Shown here one piece after another: positions 26,547 to 35,121 of a stretch of DNA of 64,000 nt. The notes beneath the pieces were generated by a model. The model was not told where the DNA came from and ran no database searches. It was given only the letters and a program-made list of their open reading frames with translations. A program made the position numbers and the translations under genes. The stretch covers positions 620,001-684,000 of the forward strand of contig NZ_JAMZEC010000001.1 of assembly GCF_024172185.1 (NCBI RefSeq). Direction: 5' to 3'. Position 1 is the first letter of the stretch. Each line of letters starts with the position of its first letter. Origin of the DNA: Nonomuraea roseoviolacea subsp. carminata (lineage in GTDB: Bacteria; Actinomycetota; Actinomycetes; Streptosporangiales; Streptosporangiaceae).

Positions 26547-27442
26547 CCCCTCCCGAGCTGGGCGGAGATTTCCGAGAGCTGCCGGAGCCGGCGGTCGAGG
26601 GGCGGGTGCGTGGAGAACAGGTTGGCCAGCGTCGCGCCGGGCGCCGCGGCCGGGGCGAAGTAGAAGGCGTTGAACGGCGCGGCCTCCCGCAGGTCGCGGG
26701 TCGGGATCCGGGCCATGTCGCCGCTGATCTTGACGAGCGCGCTGGCCAGCTCCGACGGCCGCTGCGTGAGCAGGGCGCCGGCCCGGTCCGCGGACAGCTC
26801 GCGGTAGCGCGACAGGGCCCGGGTGAGCAGGAAGCTCACCGCGTACACCACGACGGAGACCACCATGACGATCAGCCCGACCGGCAGGCCGCCCTGCCCG
26901 TCGGAGCGGCGCGCGCCCAGCCCGCTGTAGAGGGCGAAGCGCGTCATGAGACCCGCCACGAGGCCGAGGAACGAGGCGATCGTCATGACGGCCACGTCGC
27001 GGTGGGCGACGTGCGAGAGCTCGTGGGCCAGCACCCCCTCGAGCTCCCGCGCGTCCAGGCGGCGAAGGATGCCCGTCGTGACGCAGACGACGGCGTGCTT
27101 CTGGTCACGACCGGTGGCGAACGCGTTGGGGACGTCGGAGTCGGCGATCGCCACCCGTGGCTTGGGCATGTCGGCCATGGCGCACAACCGGTCGATCAGC
27201 CCGTGCAGTTCGGGAGCCTCCCGCGGCGACACCTCGCGCCCGCCCATCCCGTACAGCGCGATGCGGTCGGACAGGAAGTACTGCGCCAGCAGCAGGCCCC
27301 CGGCGATCAGCAGCACCGTCAGCGCCCGGACCCCCAGGGCGACGAGGGCGCCGACGAACACCACGTACAGCAGCCCGAGCAGGAACATCGTCACGACCAT
27401 GCGATTGGTCAGGCCGCGGTCGGGCGCGAACCGCGTGCGCAC
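26543..27442 (-). CDS. htpX: Zinc metalloprotease HtpX (M48)
   Basis: A 299-residue membrane protease. Zinc ligands are H140 and H144 in HELSH with catalytic E141, and E215 in RELSADRAG. Two N-terminal helices (16-56) and two more in the middle (about 152-172, 188-207) match HtpX. It degrades damaged membrane proteins and fits functionally with PspA, which shores up the membrane. GTG start 3 bp after the pspAA stop. Confidence 0.95.
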   Translation of the reverse strand: MRTRFAPDRGLTNRMVVTMFLLGLLYVVFVGALVALGVRALTVLLIAGGLLLAQYFLSDRIALYGMGGREVSPREAPELHGLIDRLCAMADMPKPRVAIADSDVPNAFATGRDQKHAVVCVTTGILRRLDARELEGVLAHELSHVAHRDVAVMTIASFLGLVAGLMTRFALYSGLGARRSDGQGGLPVGLIVMVVSVVVYAVSFLLTRALSRYRELSADRAGALLTQRPSELASALVKISGDMARIPTRDLREAAPFNAFYFAPAAAPGATLANLFSTHPPLDRRLRQLSEISAQLGRG

Positions 27443-27445
27443 GGC

Positions 27446-27724
27446 TCAGCCCGGGATGAGGCCCTGGTCGCCCAGCATCTCCCGGACCTCCTCGATCGAG
27501 GCGTCCGCGGGGGGAAGGATCAGCTCTGACGGCTCAAGGCTGTCGTCGGGCAGCGTCTTGCCCACCTGGCGCACCTTGTCGAGGAGCGCGTGGAGCTTGA
27601 CGCGGAAGCTGGCCTCGTCGCCGGTCTCGATCGCCGACTCCAGCTCGCCGTCCAGCTCGTTGAGCACGGCGATGTCGTCGGACGAGATCTCGACCTGGCC
27701 CTCGCCCATGATCCTGACGATCAT
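27446..27724 (-). CDS. pspAA: PspA-associated protein PspAA
   Basis: A 92-residue acidic protein beginning MIVRIMGEGQVEISSDDIAVLNELD, with the PspAA pattern. Such proteins occur almost only next to pspA in actinobacteria and archaea and probably modulate PspA. Overlaps pspA by ATGA. Confidence 0.9.
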   Translation of the reverse strand: MIVRIMGEGQVEISSDDIAVLNELDGELESAIETGDEASFRVKLHALLDKVRQVGKTLPDDSLEPSELILPPADASIEEVREMLGDQGLIPG

Positions 27725-28539
27725 GCGCCCTCCCCCGGCTGACGGAACTGCTGCGTGTGCTGCTGCGGCTGCGCCTGCTGCTGGGGCTGCGCCTGCTGCT
27801 GCGGGTGGCCCTGCTCGATCGCGCTCTGCGGCGCGGGACCCTGGCCGAGCTCGGCCTTCATGCGGGCGAGCTCCAGCTCGACGTCCATGCCGCCGCCCAT
27901 GCGGTCGAGCTCGGCCTGGATGTCGTCGCCGCGGGTGCCGCTGAAGTCGTCGAGCGCGCCGCTGGCCAGCAGCTCGTCGATGGCGCCGGCGCGGGCCTGC
28001 ATCTGCGCCGTCTTGTCCTCGGCGCGCTGGATCGCCAGGCCGACGTCGCCCATCTCCTCGGAGATGCCGGAGAACGCCTCGTTGATGCGCGTCTGCGCCT
28101 CGGCCGCGGTGTAGGTCGCCTTGATGGTCTCCTTCTTCGTGCGGAAGGAGTCGACCTTGGCCTGCAGCCGCTGGGAGGCGAGCGTGAGCTTCTCCTCCTC
28201 GGCCTGCAGGTTGTCATGCTGGATCTTCAAATCGGCCATCTGGGTCTGCAGCCCGGCCCGGCGCTCCAGCGCGGTGCGGGCGAGGTCCTCACGGCCGACG
28301 GACAGCGCCTTGCGGCCCTGCTCCTCGTAACGCTTGGCCTGCTGCTCCAGGCCGTTGATCTGCAGCTCGACCCGCTTGCGAGAGGTGGCGACGTCGGCCA
28401 CGCCCCTGCGCACCTTCTGCAGCAGCTCAAGCTGCCGCTGGTAGGAGTAGTCGAGGGTCTCGCGCGGATCCTCCATCTTGTCCAGGGCCTTGTTGGCCTT
28501 GGACTTGAAGATCATCGAAAGTCTCTTCATCACGCTCAT
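27721..28539 (-). CDS. pspA: Phage-shock protein A / IM30
   Basis: A 272-residue ESCRT-III-like protein that polymerises on stressed membranes. The N-terminal amphipathic helix (MKRLSMIFKSKANKALDKMEDPRETLDYSYQRQ is the start region) is followed by long coiled coil to about residue 220, then a tail with QPQQQAQPQQ low-complexity repeats. First gene of pspA-pspAA-htpX-pspAB, the standard actinobacterial envelope-stress operon. The ATG at 28539 is used; a second ATG 9 bp on is possible. Confidence 0.95.
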   Translation of the reverse strand: MSVMKRLSMIFKSKANKALDKMEDPRETLDYSYQRQLELLQKVRRGVADVATSRKRVELQINGLEQQAKRYEEQGRKALSVGREDLARTALERRAGLQTQMADLKIQHDNLQAEEEKLTLASQRLQAKVDSFRTKKETIKATYTAAEAQTRINEAFSGISEEMGDVGLAIQRAEDKTAQMQARAGAIDELLASGALDDFSGTRGDDIQAELDRMGGGMDVELELARMKAELGQGPAPQSAIEQGHPQQQAQPQQQAQPQQHTQQFRQPGEGA

Positions 28540-28665
28540 GCGCGTCGGCCGTCCCCTTCTTAGGTCGTGCTGGTGGTCACCCAGTGCAGCGCAGCCGCCC
28601 TGGGATTACCCTACGCATAACGCACGAGGGCGTCACTAAGTTGCAGTCCAGGTAGGGTTGACGTC

Positions 28666-29277
28666 GTGTTGCGACGCCGTTCCCAAACCTCCGTGGACGA
28701 CACTCCCGTCCCCGCTGACGATCCTAAGCCTCAGGGCAAGGGTCGTCCCACACCCAAGCGCCGAGACGCCGAAGGCAGGCGGCGCCAGCCGGTCAGCGCT
28801 CCGAAGGACCGCAAGGAGGCCTACCGGCAGATGCGGGCCAAGCAGGCCGTGGAGCGCGATCGGGCCCGCAAGGGCATGCTCGCGGGAGACGAGCGCTACC
28901 TCCCGGCGCGCGACAAGGGCCCGGCCCGCAAGTTCGCCCGCGACTGGGTCGACTCGCGGCGGCTGCCGAGCCAGTACTTCCTGCCGTTCTCGCTGCTGAT
29001 CCTGCTGGCGACGTGGATCCCGTGGCCGATCCAGGTGCGGGGCCTGATCCTCGGCTACGTCATCACGATCGGCTGGCCCATCATGATGATCGGCGTCGTG
29101 GCCACCTCGCTCTACGTGGCCTGGAAGGTCAAGAAGCTGGGCGCGGAGAAGCTGCCGAACGAGAGCATGCGCGGCGTCGGGTTCTACGCGGCGATGCGCG
29201 CCCTGCAGATCCGCAAGCTCCGCTTCCCGCCGCCCACGGTGGCGCCGGGCGGCAAGCCGGTCGCGCCCAGGAAGTAG
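28666..29277 (+). CDS. DUF3043 membrane protein
   Basis: A 203-residue actinobacterial family protein: a basic, disordered N-terminal 90 residues (RRRSQTSVDDTPVPADDPK; RKEAYRQMRAKQAVERDRARKG), two helices (FLPFSLLILLATWIPWPIQ; LGYVITIGWPIMMIGVVATSLYVAW) and a cytoplasmic tail. Conserved in nearly all actinobacteria, function unknown. GTG start, divergent from pspA. Confidence 0.88.
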   Translation: MLRRRSQTSVDDTPVPADDPKPQGKGRPTPKRRDAEGRRRQPVSAPKDRKEAYRQMRAKQAVERDRARKGMLAGDERYLPARDKGPARKFARDWVDSRRLPSQYFLPFSLLILLATWIPWPIQVRGLILGYVITIGWPIMMIGVVATSLYVAWKVKKLGAEKLPNESMRGVGFYAAMRALQIRKLRFPPPTVAPGGKPVAPRK

Positions 29278-29378
29278 GCCGGAAGGCCGAGGAAACCGGC
29301 CGGTAAGGCCCAGGAATCAGGCGGGAGGCAGGCCGCCGCGGGCGGCTCACGTCCGGGTGGCATGTCCGGGCCGAGGGC

Positions 29379-30404
29379 CTACTCCCAGGTGAGCGCGCCG
29401 TCGACGACGCGGGGCCGCAACTCTCCCAGTCGGCCCCGCTCCAGGCCGTCGGCCACGGCCCGCAGCAGCCCGTAGTACGACCGGACCCGCAGGCCACCGG
29501 GGCGGTCCGACATGTACTCGTCGCCGATCTCGACGACGGACCCGGCGTCCTCACTGGAGACGAGCAGCACGCCCTCCAGCTGGCCGCCGACCGGGATGAG
29601 CCGGTCGTCCCAGTTCTCCCCCGGCACGATCCCGCCGCCGTCGCGGCAGTACTCCCGCCAGAGGGCGCGGATCTGCCGGACGCCGAACAGCCGCTCGCCG
29701 ACCAGCCCGAAGTGCGCCGCCCCGTCGTGGCGCAGCAGGGAGGCGCGCAGCGCGTCGGGGAACTCCACGCCCATGCGCGCCTCCGCGAGCGCGATGTGCC
29801 GGGGCCTGCCCCGGGCGCCCAGCGTCGCGTACGTCCGCGGCGCGTTGCGCCGCAGCCACCGCTCGATGCGCCGCCACTGGTGGTTGACGGCCCGCCGGAC
29901 GCGCGGGTCGATCGGCCGCACCACCGCCGGACGCGCGGCCGGACGGCAGACCAGGTCCGCGGGCGCGCGGAGCCCGGTGTCCGGGCTCGGGGACGCGCCG
30001 ACGGGGGCCGTGGGCGAGGCGGTGGCCAGGGGTGACGCCCCGGCCGGTGACGGCGTGTCCAGCGGCGACGGCGTCTCCGCGGGCGACGAGCTGTCCGCCG
30101 GCGACGAGGCGGCCAGCATGGACGGCGTGGCCGCCGGTGAAGGCGTGGGCTCCGGCGGGACGGCGGGCGTCAGAAACGCGGCGGCCACCAGCAGCACGAC
30201 CGCCACGACCGCCCCGGCGGTGAGCAGGAGCGGCGTGATCCCTCCGGAACGCCGGGACCGCCCGCTCCCGGCCGGCCCCGAGGCGGGGTGACCAGGCGCC
30301 TGACCAGGGTGTTCCTGGCGCGCCCGGCGGCGCAGCCGTACGGCGATCGCGGTCAGGATCGCCGCGGTCAGCGCCGTCCGTACGAGCTTCAGCACGTCGC
30401 GCAC
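29379..30404 (-). CDS. Membrane-anchored SUKH (SMI1/KNR4)-like protein
   Basis: A 341-residue protein: an N-terminal hydrophobic segment (6-22), a second helix (ITPLLLTAGAVVAVVLLVAAAFL, about 55-77), a Pro/Ser/Thr linker with PSP-type repeats, and a C-terminal SUKH-like domain (HQWRRIERWLRRNAPRTY; RHIALAEARMGVEFPDALRASLLRHDG; VPGENWDDRLIPVGGQ). SUKH proteins often serve as immunity proteins to polymorphic toxins, but no toxin gene is adjacent. With the domain probably outside the cell it could also be a binding or scaffold protein. The family call is moderate. Confidence 0.7.
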   Translation of the reverse strand: MRDVLKLVRTALTAAILTAIAVRLRRRARQEHPGQAPGHPASGPAGSGRSRRSGGITPLLLTAGAVVAVVLLVAAAFLTPAVPPEPTPSPAATPSMLAASSPADSSSPAETPSPLDTPSPAGASPLATASPTAPVGASPSPDTGLRAPADLVCRPAARPAVVRPIDPRVRRAVNHQWRRIERWLRRNAPRTYATLGARGRPRHIALAEARMGVEFPDALRASLLRHDGAAHFGLVGERLFGVRQIRALWREYCRDGGGIVPGENWDDRLIPVGGQLEGVLLVSSEDAGSVVEIGDEYMSDRPGGLRVRSYYGLLRAVADGLERGRLGELRPRVVDGALTWE

Positions 30405-30418
30405 CCTATCCCGAATCA

Positions 30419-30435
30419 GGTCACATCACGTGACC
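30419..30435 (+). promoter_or_regulatory. Inverted repeat before the aldo/keto reductase gene
   Basis: GGTCAC-N5-GTGACC lies 16 bp before the ATG at 30452. Short and so only a weak candidate operator. Confidence 0.3.
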
Positions 30436-30451
30436 GCCTAGGGTCGTGGAC

Positions 30452-31450
30452 ATGGAATTCCGTCACCTCGGCCGCAGCGGTCTCAAGGTCAGCGAGATCA
30501 GCTACGGCAACTGGCTCACCCATGGCTCCCAGGTCGAGGAAGAGGCCGCCAAGCAGTGCGTGCAGGCCGCCCTCGACGAGGGCGTCACCACGTTCGACAC
30601 CGCCGACGTGTACGCCGGCACCAAGGCCGAGGAGGTCCTCGGCCGGGCGCTCAAGGGCGTGCGCCGCGAGTCGCTGGAGATCTTCACCAAGGTCTACTGG
30701 CCCACCGGACCGGGCCAGAACGACCGCGGACTGTCCCGCAAGCACATCACCGAGTCGATCCACGGGTCCCTGCGCCGCCTGCAGACCGACTACGTCGACC
30801 TCTACCAGGCGCACCGCTTTGACTACGAGACGCCGCTCGAGGAGACCCTGAAGACGTTCGACGACCTCGTACGGCAGGGCAAGGTCCTCTACGTCGGCGT
30901 CAGCGAGTGGAGCGCCGACCAGATCGCCCAGGCGCTGAAGATCGCCGACGAGATGGGCTTCGACCGGATCGTGTCCAGCCAGCCGCAGTACTCCATGCTG
31001 TGGCGGGTCATCGAGGCCGAGGTCGTGCCGCTGTGCGAGCGCGAGGGCATCGGCCAGATCGTCTGGTCGCCGATCGCGCAGGGCGTGCTCACCGGCAAGT
31101 ACCTGCCCGGACAGCAGCCGCCGGAGGGCTCGCGCGCCACCGACCCGAGCGGCAGCGGCATGATCGCCCGGTTCATGAACGACGACGTGCTCTCCCGCGT
31201 CCAGGAGCTCAAGCCGATCGCGGCCGGCCTCGGGCTCAGCATGGCGCAGCTCGCCGTCGCGTGGGTGCTGCAGAACCCGAACGTGTCCAGCGCGATCATC
31301 GGCGCCTCCCGGCCCGAGCAGGTGCGCGACAACGTCAAGGCGGCGGGCGTCAAGCTCGACGCCGAGGTGCTCAAGCGGATCGACGACGTGCTCGGCTCCG
31401 TGGTCGAGCGCGACCCGGGCAAGACCGCCAGCCCCGCCAAGCGCCCGTGA
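30452..31450 (+). CDS. Aldo/keto reductase (Kv-beta-like)
   Basis: A 332-residue NADPH-dependent aldo/keto reductase with a TIM barrel. The catalytic tetrad is visible as FDTADVY (Asp, Tyr), IFTKVYW (Lys) and YQAHRFD (His). The sequence is of the voltage-channel beta-subunit-like branch (EFRHLGRSGLKVSEISYG; QPQYSMLWRVIEAEVVPLC; SSAIIGASRPEQVRDN). The ATG at 30452 is spaced correctly from an AGGG site; a GTG at 30446 is less likely. Physiological substrate unknown. Confidence 0.94.
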   Translation: MEFRHLGRSGLKVSEISYGNWLTHGSQVEEEAAKQCVQAALDEGVTTFDTADVYAGTKAEEVLGRALKGVRRESLEIFTKVYWPTGPGQNDRGLSRKHITESIHGSLRRLQTDYVDLYQAHRFDYETPLEETLKTFDDLVRQGKVLYVGVSEWSADQIAQALKIADEMGFDRIVSSQPQYSMLWRVIEAEVVPLCEREGIGQIVWSPIAQGVLTGKYLPGQQPPEGSRATDPSGSGMIARFMNDDVLSRVQELKPIAAGLGLSMAQLAVAWVLQNPNVSSAIIGASRPEQVRDNVKAAGVKLDAEVLKRIDDVLGSVVERDPGKTASPAKRP

Positions 31451-31454
31451 CGGG

Positions 31455-31493
31455 AGGGCCGGGGTCCTTTCGCACGTGACGGACCCCGGCCCT
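31455..31493 (+). terminator. Hairpin after aldo/keto reductase gene
   Basis: A perfect 13-bp stem (agggccggggtcc / ggaccccggccct) with a 13-nt loop, 5 bp after the stop. No U-tract, as in many actinobacterial terminators. Confidence 0.65.
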
Positions 31494-31612
31494 CGCGATC
31501 CTCGTGGTACTCGCGATCCTCTCGGCCCGCGGCCCTCGCGGCCCCGCGGTCCTCGCGTGCTTGTGGTCCCCGTGGGCCTCGCGGGCTTGTGCTTCCCACG
31601 GTCCTCACACGA

Positions 31613-31653
31613 CGAGACCCCTTGAGCCCGTGATCGCGGCTCAAGGGGTCTCG
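31613..31653. terminator. Long hairpin, probable bidirectional terminator
   Basis: A perfect 16-bp stem (cgagaccccttgagcc / ggctcaaggggtctcg) with a 9-nt loop between convergent genes. No clear U-tract on either side. Confidence 0.6.
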
Positions 31654-31761
31654 CTCTCGTCAGCGGGGCTTCCGTGGTCGGTCAGGAGGCCCCAGGGCTG
31701 ATCGGTCGTCCGTAGTCCGTCATTCCGTCATTTCGTCACTTCGTCATGGGGATGCCGGCCG

Positions 31762-31968
31762 TCACTCGGCGCGCAAGGACAGGCCCTGGTACTCGACACG
31801 GTCCTCGTCGAGCAGGGCGACCTGCTCGACACCGGATTCAAGCAGGTCACGCCAGTTCTCGCCGAGCCAGGACTCCGCGTCGGCCTGGCTGGGGAAGACC
31901 TCTCGCGGCAACGGGCGGTCTGTCACCTCACCACCATGCGCGTTCTCGTAACGCCACCGCCATGTCAT
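31762..31968 (-). CDS. Small conserved actinobacterial protein
   Basis: A 68-residue protein (MTWRWRYENAHGGEV; FPSQADAESWLGENWRDLLESGVEQVALLDEDRVEYQ). The start is ATG at 31968, with AAGGAG about 9 nt upstream. The acidic, tryptophan-rich pattern recurs in small actinobacterial proteins of unknown function. No domain recognised. Confidence 0.75.
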   Translation of the reverse strand: MTWRWRYENAHGGEVTDRPLPREVFPSQADAESWLGENWRDLLESGVEQVALLDEDRVEYQGLSLRAE

Positions 31969-32131
31969 GCCATACGCTCCTTTTCCGCGGGTTCGCCGGC
32001 GCACCCTCCGGCGGCACTGGCACCCTACTCCCGAGCCCCGTCATGGGGCCTCACGCCGCACACACCGTCCGCACACCCCCGTGCTCCCGGCTCGGGCGAC
32101 TCCGGTGCGCCGGGCGCGTACGCTCGGCGCG

Positions 32132-33151
32132 GTGAAGGTCTTTCTCCCCGGTACGGCGGGCGCCGCGGGCTGGCCGGAGCCGGGCTGCCGGTGCGCCTCC
32201 TGCCGCCGTCTGCCCGCCGGCCGGCGCCGGCCGTTCGAGATCGTGGTGGACGGCGTCGCGCGCCTGCCGTTCCTCGCCCCGCCGCCCGGCTACCGCGCCT
32301 TCGCCGGAGGCCACGGCCTGGAGGGCCCCGACGGCACGCGCGTCCTGTACGTCCCGCCCGGCCCTTGCCCGGAGGGCGTGGAGGGGCGCTGCGACCTCCT
32401 CCTGATCGACCTGCTCGACCGGCCGGAGCGGCTCGGGCTGCTGCGGCGCGACGGGGTCGCCGACCGGGACACCTTCGTGGTGGCGGTCGGGCTCGACCAT
32501 CGGGCGCGCTCCGAGGAGGAACTGGCCCGGCGGCTGTGCCTGTGGGGTGCGCACGCCGTCCCGGACGGCGCGACGCTCGACACGGCCTCCCCCGCGGCGC
32601 TCCCCCTCCCCCAGCGGCCTGCCGGGGACGGGCCCTGGCGGGAGCTGGTGCTGGGCGGGTCGCGTTCGGGGAAGTCGGCCGAGGCGGAGACCCGGCTGGC
32701 CGGCGAGCCGTACGTCACCTATGTCGCCACGGGTCCCGGCGGCGAGGGGGACGCCGAGTGGGCGGCCCGGATCCGGGTGCACCGGGAGCGCAGGCCCGCG
32801 CACTGGGCGACGCTGGAGACGACCGACCTCGCGGGGGTCGTCCGGGACGCCGCGACGCCCCTGCTGGTGGACGGGCTCGGCACGTGGCTGGCGGCGGTGT
32901 TCGACGAGCACGGCGCCTGGGAGGGCGACCGGACGGCGGTGTGGCGGCGGTGCGACGAGCTCGTGGCCGCCTGGCGCGGCGCGGGGCAGCGGATCGTGGC
33001 GGTGTCGGACGAGGTGGGCATGGGCGTGGTGCCCGCGACGGCCAGCGGGCGGGCGTTCAGGGACGCCTTGGGCCGGCTCAACGAGCGGCTGGCGGCCGAG
33101 TCGGAGGACGTCGCCCTCGTCGTGGCCGGCCGCGTCCTCCCCCTGCCCTGA
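32132..33151 (+). CDS. cobU: Adenosylcobinamide kinase/guanylyltransferase with N-terminal MBL-like extension
   Basis: A 339-residue bifunctional enzyme that phosphorylates adenosylcobinamide and then attaches GMP, late in cobalamin assembly or salvage. The C-terminal half is CobU/CobP: P-loop GGSRSGKS (175-182), the guanylylation histidine region HRERRPAHW, and a VDGLGTWLA strand. The first ~165 residues resemble a shortened metallo-beta-lactamase-type domain (GTAGAAGWPEPGCRCASCRR) with no complete HxHxDH set. The start is GTG at 32132. cobS lies about 1 kb downstream; cobT is not in the window. Confidence 0.92.
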   Translation: MKVFLPGTAGAAGWPEPGCRCASCRRLPAGRRRPFEIVVDGVARLPFLAPPPGYRAFAGGHGLEGPDGTRVLYVPPGPCPEGVEGRCDLLLIDLLDRPERLGLLRRDGVADRDTFVVAVGLDHRARSEEELARRLCLWGAHAVPDGATLDTASPAALPLPQRPAGDGPWRELVLGGSRSGKSAEAETRLAGEPYVTYVATGPGGEGDAEWAARIRVHRERRPAHWATLETTDLAGVVRDAATPLLVDGLGTWLAAVFDEHGAWEGDRTAVWRRCDELVAAWRGAGQRIVAVSDEVGMGVVPATASGRAFRDALGRLNERLAAESEDVALVVAGRVLPLP

Positions 33152-33377
33152 CGTCCCAGAGCCCGGTCTCCCCCGGGCCCGACGCCCCGTCCCCACGATG
33201 GCCGGCTGCTCGACCTCCCTCTGGCCCTGACGCCCCTGGCTCGGTCCGCCTCCGGCCCAGCGGCCCTCGGACAGGACCCGCTGACAGGGCGGTGCGAGGG
33301 CTGACACCTGCGGGGGCGTCTGCGGGCGGCCTGGCGTGGGCGGCCTGGTGCGGGCGGCCTGGTGCGGGGGATGGGGG

Positions 33378-34178
33378 TCAGGGGCGGATGGCGCGGGCGT
33401 ACCAGCGGCCGTCGAGGCGGTCGACGTGGAGGGCGCGGCCGAAGCACTCGGACAGGTTGCCGGGCGTGAGCACCTCCGAGACCGGCCCCGCCGCCAGGAC
33501 GCGGGCGTCGCGCATGAGCATGGCGTGCGTGGTGGTCGCGGGGATCTCCTCCAGGTGGTGCGTCACCGTGATCGTGGTGAGCACCGGCCGCGTGGCCGCC
33601 AGGTCCTCGACGGCCGTGATCAGGTCCTCGCGGGCGGGCAGGTCGAGCCCCGCGAACGGCTCGTCCAGCAGCAGCACCACCGGGTCGGACATGAGCGACC
33701 TGGCCACCCGGACGCGGGCCCGCTCGCCCTGGGAGCACACCCGGAACGGCCGGTCGGCCAGGTCCTTGCAGCCGAGGTCGCCCAGCAGGCGCAGCGCGCG
33801 GTCGCGCTCAGCGTCGCCGTACTTGTCCCACAGCGGGGCGCTCGTCCCGGTGTGGCCGGTGAGTACCACGGTGAGCGCGGTCGCCCCTTCCTCCTCCAGG
33901 AGATCCTCGTCGACCAGGCGCTGGCTGGCCGCCACCAGGCCGATGTGGCGGCGCAGGGAGCGCAGGTCGACCCGGCCGAGGCGGTGGCCGAGCACGCTGA
34001 CCGCGCCCTCGGTCGGATGCCGCACGGCGGCGGCCAGCGACAGCAGCGTCGTCTTCCCCGCCCCGTTGGGGCCGAGGATCGCCCAGTGCTCGCCGTACTC
34101 CACCCGCCAGTCGACGCCGCTCAGCAGCGTCTTGCCGACGACCCGGACCGCTACGCCTTCGAGTTGAACCACGTGCAT
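33378..34178 (-). CDS. ABC transporter ATP-binding protein
   Basis: A 266-residue single ABC ATPase. Walker A is GPNGAGKTT, Walker B VVLLLDEP and the H-loop VTHH. The signature is CSQGERARV in place of LSGGQ, as in the ModF/YlmA-like branch. No permease gene is adjacent, so it either works with unlinked membrane partners or is not a transporter subunit. It is wedged in opposite orientation between cobU and cobS. Confidence 0.9.
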   Translation of the reverse strand: MHVVQLEGVAVRVVGKTLLSGVDWRVEYGEHWAILGPNGAGKTTLLSLAAAVRHPTEGAVSVLGHRLGRVDLRSLRRHIGLVAASQRLVDEDLLEEEGATALTVVLTGHTGTSAPLWDKYGDAERDRALRLLGDLGCKDLADRPFRVCSQGERARVRVARSLMSDPVVLLLDEPFAGLDLPAREDLITAVEDLAATRPVLTTITVTHHLEEIPATTTHAMLMRDARVLAAGPVSEVLTPGNLSECFGRALHVDRLDGRWYARAIRP

Positions 34179-34211
34179 CCGCTCACCCTAACGGCCGTAC
34201 CATCGACCGTT

Positions 34212-35117
34212 ATGCGGCTTCGCGGGGGATCTCCTGGCTCGTCCGCGGCCGGGGCGGGCCGGACGGACGGGCTCCGGCTGGCCGTGGGCCTGCTGACGAT
34301 CTTCCCGGTACGCGTCCCGCGGGTGGATCGGCGGACCGCGGGCGCGGCCATGGGCTCCGCGCCGGTGGTCGGACTGGTGCTGGGGCTGGTGGCGTGCCTG
34401 CCGCTCCTGCTCCCGGGGCCGCCGCTGCTGGGCGCCGTGCTGGCCGTGGGGGCGCTGGCCGTGCTGACGCGGGGGCTGCACCTGGACGGGCTGGCGGACC
34501 TGGCCGACGGGCTGGGCAGCGGCAAGCCCGCCGATCAGGCGCTCGACATCATGAAAAAGTCGGACATCGGGCCGTTCGGCGTGATGACGTTGGTCATCAC
34601 GTTGCTCGCCCAGATCGCCGCGCTGACCGCGGCCGGGCCGTTCGCGCTGGTGACCGCCTGCGTGACGGGGCGGCTCGCGCTCGTGTGGGCCTGCCGGTCC
34701 GGGGTGCCCGCCGCGCGGCCCGGCGGGCTCGGGGCGACGGTGGCCGGCACGGTAAGGCCGGCCACCGCCTGGCGGGTGACCGCGGCGGCGCTGATCGTCG
34801 CCGCGCTCGCCGGGGTCGTCCTCGCCGCCTGGACGTCCGCCTCCCATCCGCCGCCCGTGACCGCCCCGCTCGAATGGGGCCCCGCGACCGCCCCCTCCGA
34901 CCGGACGTCCGCGCCCCTCGGCCTGACCCCGGCCGCCCTTTCCGGCTGGGCGTCCGCGGTCGTCGCGCCCATCGCCATGGCGGCGGGGCTGGGGGCCGCG
35001 CTGCTGCTCCTGCGCCGGGCCCGGCGGCGGCTGGGCGGTGTCACCGGGGACGTGCTCGGCGCGCTGGTGGAGACGGCGACCACCGCCGCCCTGGTGGTCT
35101 GGGCCGTGATCGGCTGA
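34212..35117 (+). CDS. cobS: Adenosylcobinamide-GDP ribazoletransferase
   Basis: A 301-residue membrane enzyme (CobS/CobV) that joins alpha-ribazole to adenosylcobinamide-GDP to finish cobalamin. Characteristic features are LAVGLLTIFPVRVP, HLDGLADLADGLGS (metal-binding region), KKSDIGPFGVM and several helices. The 35-residue segment around 215-250 is a Pro/Ala/Ser loop not typical of the core. ATG start at 34212, divergent from the ABC gene; stops 4 bp before the convergent CPBP gene. Confidence 0.94.
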   Translation: MRLRGGSPGSSAAGAGRTDGLRLAVGLLTIFPVRVPRVDRRTAGAAMGSAPVVGLVLGLVACLPLLLPGPPLLGAVLAVGALAVLTRGLHLDGLADLADGLGSGKPADQALDIMKKSDIGPFGVMTLVITLLAQIAALTAAGPFALVTACVTGRLALVWACRSGVPAARPGGLGATVAGTVRPATAWRVTAAALIVAALAGVVLAAWTSASHPPPVTAPLEWGPATAPSDRTSAPLGLTPAALSGWASAVVAPIAMAAGLGAALLLLRRARRRLGGVTGDVLGALVETATTAALVVWAVIG

Positions 35118-35121
35118 GACC

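Larger units (their letters stand above)
31451..31761. other. Gene-free convergent spacer
   Basis: This 311-bp spacer lies between the aldo/keto reductase gene and the convergent 68-residue gene. It holds two strong hairpins (annotated separately) and an 8-bp tandem repeat of cgtcattt type at about 31716-31747. I see no gene in it. Confidence 0.75.

Noticed and set aside
31969..32131. Cobalamin riboswitch before cobU
   Set aside because: No B12-box-like element or extended leader is visible in the 163 bp upstream.
33152..33377. Possible cobT remnant between cobU and the ABC gene
   Set aside because: The 226-bp spacer has no similarity to CobT and no sustained open frame.
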